Shown here: piece by piece, positions 5,278 to 7,515 of the stretch
How positions within the stretch are numbered: the first letter of the stretch is position 1
Layout of the letters: each line of letters opens with the position of its first letter
From: Synechococcus sp. GFB01
GTDB taxonomy: Bacteria; Cyanobacteriota; Cyanobacteriia; PCC-6307; Cyanobiaceae
Length of the DNA stretch: 7,515 bases
Assembly (NCBI RefSeq): GCF_001039265.1
Contig: NZ_LFEK01000117.1
Span: 1 to 7,515 of the forward strand
Reading direction: 5' to 3'
Program-made: the position numbers and the translations under genes
Notes under the pieces: model-generated
Told to the model about the DNA's origin: nothing
The model's database searches: none
Seen by the model: the letters and a program-made list of their open reading frames with translations, nothing else

Positions 5278-6884
5278 GCTGGGGCGGCTGCTGAAGGGTC
5301 GGCCGGGCTGGCGGGGCCGAGCAGTCGCTGGCGGGCCCGGTCACTGAGATCCTCCCCCAGCAGGGTGAGCAGCACATAGGCCAGCAGCAGGGCGGCCAGT
5401 TGGTCCCAGGCGAAGCCGCTCAGCGCCTCCAGGAGCTGACTGCCCAGGCCGCTGGCGCCCACCAGACCCACCACCACCGATTCGCGCAGGATCACATCGG
5501 CGCGATAGGCCCCGTAGGCCAGATAGGACCTGGCGAGACCACTGAAACGGCCATAGAGGAGGGCCAGACGGGGGCCGCAGCCACCGGCCTCCAGCGCCTG
5601 CTGCGGCCCGGCATCGGCATTGGCGGTGGCTTCCAGCAGCAGCCTTCCGAGGATGCCGAGGTTGTGGAACCCCAGCGCCAGGGCTCCGGTCAGCACACCG
5701 GGCTCCAGCACGAACAGCAGCAGCAGGGCGGTGAGGGGTGGTGGCCACAGCCGGCCCAGGGCCCAGAGCCCCTGCACCGCCAGCCGCGCCATGGGCCAGG
5801 GCTGAACCAGAAGCAGCAGCAGGGGCGCGCAGCCCACGGCCAGGGCCGCGGCCAGAACTGTGAGCATCACGGTGCCGGCGATCAGGCGGGGCCAGGGGAG
5901 ATTGGTCACCCCTGGCCAGTCCGCGGTGCCCATCGGCGGCAGACCCTGCCAGTGCAGCAGATCGGCGGGATGCACCTGCAGCAGCCAGGCCACGACCACC
6001 ATCAGGGGCAGCAGCAGCAGAACGGCCAGCAGCACCTCCCGCCCCTGGCGTCCCACCGCCGCCGGCGCCGCCGCGAAACGCAGCGGCATCGCCCAGCGTC
6101 GCCGCAGAGCACTCACCAGGGCCTCGAGCAGCAGCATGGCCAGCAGCAGCACCCACAGACCACTCCAGAGCTCGCGGAAGGCCAGCGACTGCAGGGTCAG
6201 GCGCAGCTCGGTGCCCAGCCCGCCCAGCCCGAACACCCCCAGCAGGGTGGCGCTGCGCAGGGCGCATTCGAAGCGGTACCCGCCGTAGCTGAGCAGCTGG
6301 GGCAGCAGCGCCGGCCCCAGGGCGGTCAGCAGCGCCGCCCAGGGGCCCGCCCCCCCGCTGCGCAGGGCCTCCAGACCCTGCTGCGGCAGGTTGTCGAGCT
6401 GATCGCTCACCACCCGCGCCACCAGCGCGCCGAAGGGCAGGGCGATCGCGGCCACCGCCACGGCCGGGTCCATCCCGATCAACTGGAGCAGCAGCAGGCC
6501 CCAGAGCAGCTCGTGGATGGCGCGGGGGATGGCCAGCAGCCTGCGGATCAGCAGCGCCGGCCAGCGCACCCCGCAGACGGCGTGCCACACCACCCGGGCG
6601 CTGGCCACGCCGAGCACCAACCCCAGCACCAGGCTCGCGGCCCAGCCCAGCAGGGCGATGCCCAGGGTCAACCCGAGACCACGCAGCACAGCTTCCAGCA
6701 CCACTGGATCGAGCGAGGGCTGCAGCGCCGCCAGAGCGAACTGGCCGATCAGCTCCCAGCCGCCGCCGTGCGCCAGGCCCGGCAGCCACAGCGCCAGCGG
6801 CAGCAGGATCAGGGAGGGCAGCAGCAACCACAGCGGCGCCGCCGGACGGGGCAGACCCCGTTCCCAGGACGGAGCCGTCGTCAT
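5274..6884 (-). CDS. phnE: Phosphonate-type ABC transporter permease, tandem double PhnE
   Basis: An inner-membrane channel subunit made of two PhnE-like binding-protein-dependent transport domains fused in one 536-residue chain. Domain 1 (about 60-260) carries IPRAIHELLWGLLLLQLIGM (119-138), an EAA-type loop LEALRSGGAGPWAALLTALGP (171-191) and LLSYGGYRFECALRSATLLGVFGLGGLG (197-224). Domain 2 (about 335-520) carries LALGFHNLGILGRLLLEA (402-419), loop QALEAGGCGPRLALLYGRF (429-447) and YGAYRADVILRESVVVGLVGASGLG (457-481). Each EAA loop would dock one ATPase subunit, so one copy could replace the usual PhnE pair. ATG 6884 overlaps the PhnC stop as ATGA, and its stop overlaps the hydrolase start as GTGA. 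Phosphonate is the family's typical substrate, but phosphite or organophosphate esters are equally possible. No periplasmic binding protein (PhnD) gene lies within the window. Confidence 0.87.
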   Translation of the reverse strand: MTTAPSWERGLPRPAAPLWLLLPSLILLPLALWLPGLAHGGGWELIGQFALAALQPSLDPVVLEAVLRGLGLTLGIALLGWAASLVLGLVLGVASARVVWHAVCGVRWPALLIRRLLAIPRAIHELLWGLLLLQLIGMDPAVAVAAIALPFGALVARVVSDQLDNLPQQGLEALRSGGAGPWAALLTALGPALLPQLLSYGGYRFECALRSATLLGVFGLGGLGTELRLTLQSLAFRELWSGLWVLLLAMLLLEALVSALRRRWAMPLRFAAAPAAVGRQGREVLLAVLLLLPLMVVVAWLLQVHPADLLHWQGLPPMGTADWPGVTNLPWPRLIAGTVMLTVLAAALAVGCAPLLLLLVQPWPMARLAVQGLWALGRLWPPPLTALLLLFVLEPGVLTGALALGFHNLGILGRLLLEATANADAGPQQALEAGGCGPRLALLYGRFSGLARSYLAYGAYRADVILRESVVVGLVGASGLGSQLLEALSGFAWDQLAALLLAYVLLTLLGEDLSDRARQRLLGPASPADPSAAAPA

Positions 6885-7515
6885 CGCGGGCCGGCTCCGG
6901 CATAGAGAGCATCGAGCTCCCTGCTCCCCACGGCCGCAGCCGCTCGATCGATCATCACCCGCCCATGGCGCAGCCCCACCACCCGATCGAAACCGGCCAG
7001 CAGATCGGGCCGATGCAGGCTGAGCAGCAGCGCCCGCGGTGCCTCGCCCTGACGCAGCAGCAGCTCCAGCAGCTCCCCTGCAAGGCGTGGATCCAGGCTG
7101 GCCAGGGGTTCATCGGCCAGCAGCAGCAACGGCTCCTGACGCAGCAGGCGGCCCAGGGCCACGCGCTGGCGCTGCCCGCCCGAGAGGGCCGCCACCGGCT
7201 GGCCGAGCAGGGCCGGATCGAGGTCGAGCTGCAGCAGCAGCTGCCGGCAAGCCGGCGTGTCGAGCGGCAGCAGCAGGTTGAGCAGTGCCTGCGGCCAGCC
7301 CCAGCGGGCCAGCCGGCCGGCATTGAGGTTCTGCTGCACGCTGAGCGGTTCGATCAGCCGCAGGTCCTGCCAGAGGGTGCCGATGCGACTCTGCTGGAGC
7401 CGTCGCCGCCGGCCCGGCCGCGCCGGCGCCTCCCCCTGCCAGAGCACCTCACCCTGGCTGGGGCGCAGCAGACCATTGGCCACAGCCAGCAGGGTGCTCT
7501 TGCCGGCACCGCTGG
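6881..7515 (-). CDS. phnC: Phosphonate-type ABC transporter ATPase, partial (runs off right edge)
   Basis: The ATP-hydrolysing subunit that powers the neighbouring PhnE permease. The 210 visible residues begin inside Walker A (SGAGKST at the edge). They continue through the Q-loop (LWQDLRLIEPLSVQQNLNAGRL), signature LSGGQRQRVALGR, Walker B LLLLADEP with D-loop ASLD, and an H-loop in LSLHRPD. The ending DRVVGLRHGRVMIDR...LDALYAG follows the PhnC pattern rather than that of generic ATPases. The first 25-35 residues, including the start codon, lie beyond the window; the GTG at 7483 is internal and not a start. The stop overlaps the permease ATG (ATGA), which implies a coupled operon. Assignment to phosphonate rather than another organic or reduced phosphorus compound is by family only. 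Confidence 0.85.
   Translation of the reverse strand, partial: SGAGKSTLLAVANGLLRPSQGEVLWQGEAPARPGRRRRLQQSRIGTLWQDLRLIEPLSVQQNLNAGRLARWGWPQALLNLLLPLDTPACRQLLLQLDLDPALLGQPVAALSGGQRQRVALGRLLRQEPLLLLADEPLASLDPRLAGELLELLLRQGEAPRALLLSLHRPDLLAGFDRVVGLRHGRVMIDRAAAAVGSRELDALYAGAGPR

Noticed and set aside
5800..6180. Runs of CAG/CAGCAG resembling trinucleotide repeats
   Set aside because: They are the complement of CTG leucine codons in transmembrane segments of the permease, not a separate repeat element.
6442..6449. GCGATCGC, the HIP1 octamer common in many cyanobacteria
   Set aside because: I noticed only one exact copy, inside phnE, which is not enough to claim enrichment or function in a GC-rich sequence.
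5400..6905. A 501-codon open frame on the plus strand, very rich in Gln, His, Arg and Pro
   Set aside because: It lies exactly opposite the phnE-like permease. Its composition is what Leu- and Ala-rich GC-biased codons give when read antisense, and it has no recognisable domain.

Overview
This window looks like chromosome from a GC-rich picocyanobacterium of the Synechococcus/Cyanobium group. That placement rests on gene content rather than on a database search. The window carries a DUF3531 gene, a DUF92 (VTE6-like) membrane protein with the GPENVWGSAAT and LITTLRPVPPGT motifs, a lone ATPase resembling plant plastid ABCI11, a group 3 (SigF-like) sigma factor, and a short Ala/Pro-rich protein of a type I associate with cyanobacteria. 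Coding density is very high and third codon positions are almost all G or C. There are no RNA genes, insertion sequences, CRISPR arrays or prophage genes.

Layout, left to right. On the minus strand at the left edge are hslO (Hsp33, start kept, C-terminus off the window) and, just upstream of it, an ATPase of the EcfA/ABCI11 type. The two are 10 bases apart and read as one unit. A 63-base divergent spacer leads to two plus-strand genes, DUF3531 and rsmE (16S rRNA m3U1498 methyltransferase). The rsmE stop shares a CTAG with the stop of a convergent 128-residue protein of unknown function. That gene diverges from the DUF92 gene, which runs rightward and collides tail to tail with sigF. After a 118-base gap holding a palindromic terminator comes a leftward operon that continues off the right edge: phnC-like ATPase (partial), a double-length phnE-like permease, and an SGNH hydrolase. 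Its genes overlap by ATGA and GTGA, so they are probably translationally coupled.

The most notable point is the DUF92/sigF overlap. Near base 3634 both genes appear to lose frame at once. DUF92 continues as good coding sequence in the next frame, to a stop at 3681. SigF in its current frame loses its G/C third-position pattern and regains it in another frame ending at 3611. One missing base explains both, so this is either a sequencing or assembly error or a real mutation altering the ends of two genes.

The second point is the coupling of a cytoplasmic-looking SGNH hydrolase to a phosphonate-type importer with no C-P lyase genes in view. This suggests that the imported substrate may be an ester rather than, or as well as, a phosphonate. 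I did not find a convincing wholly new system in this window.
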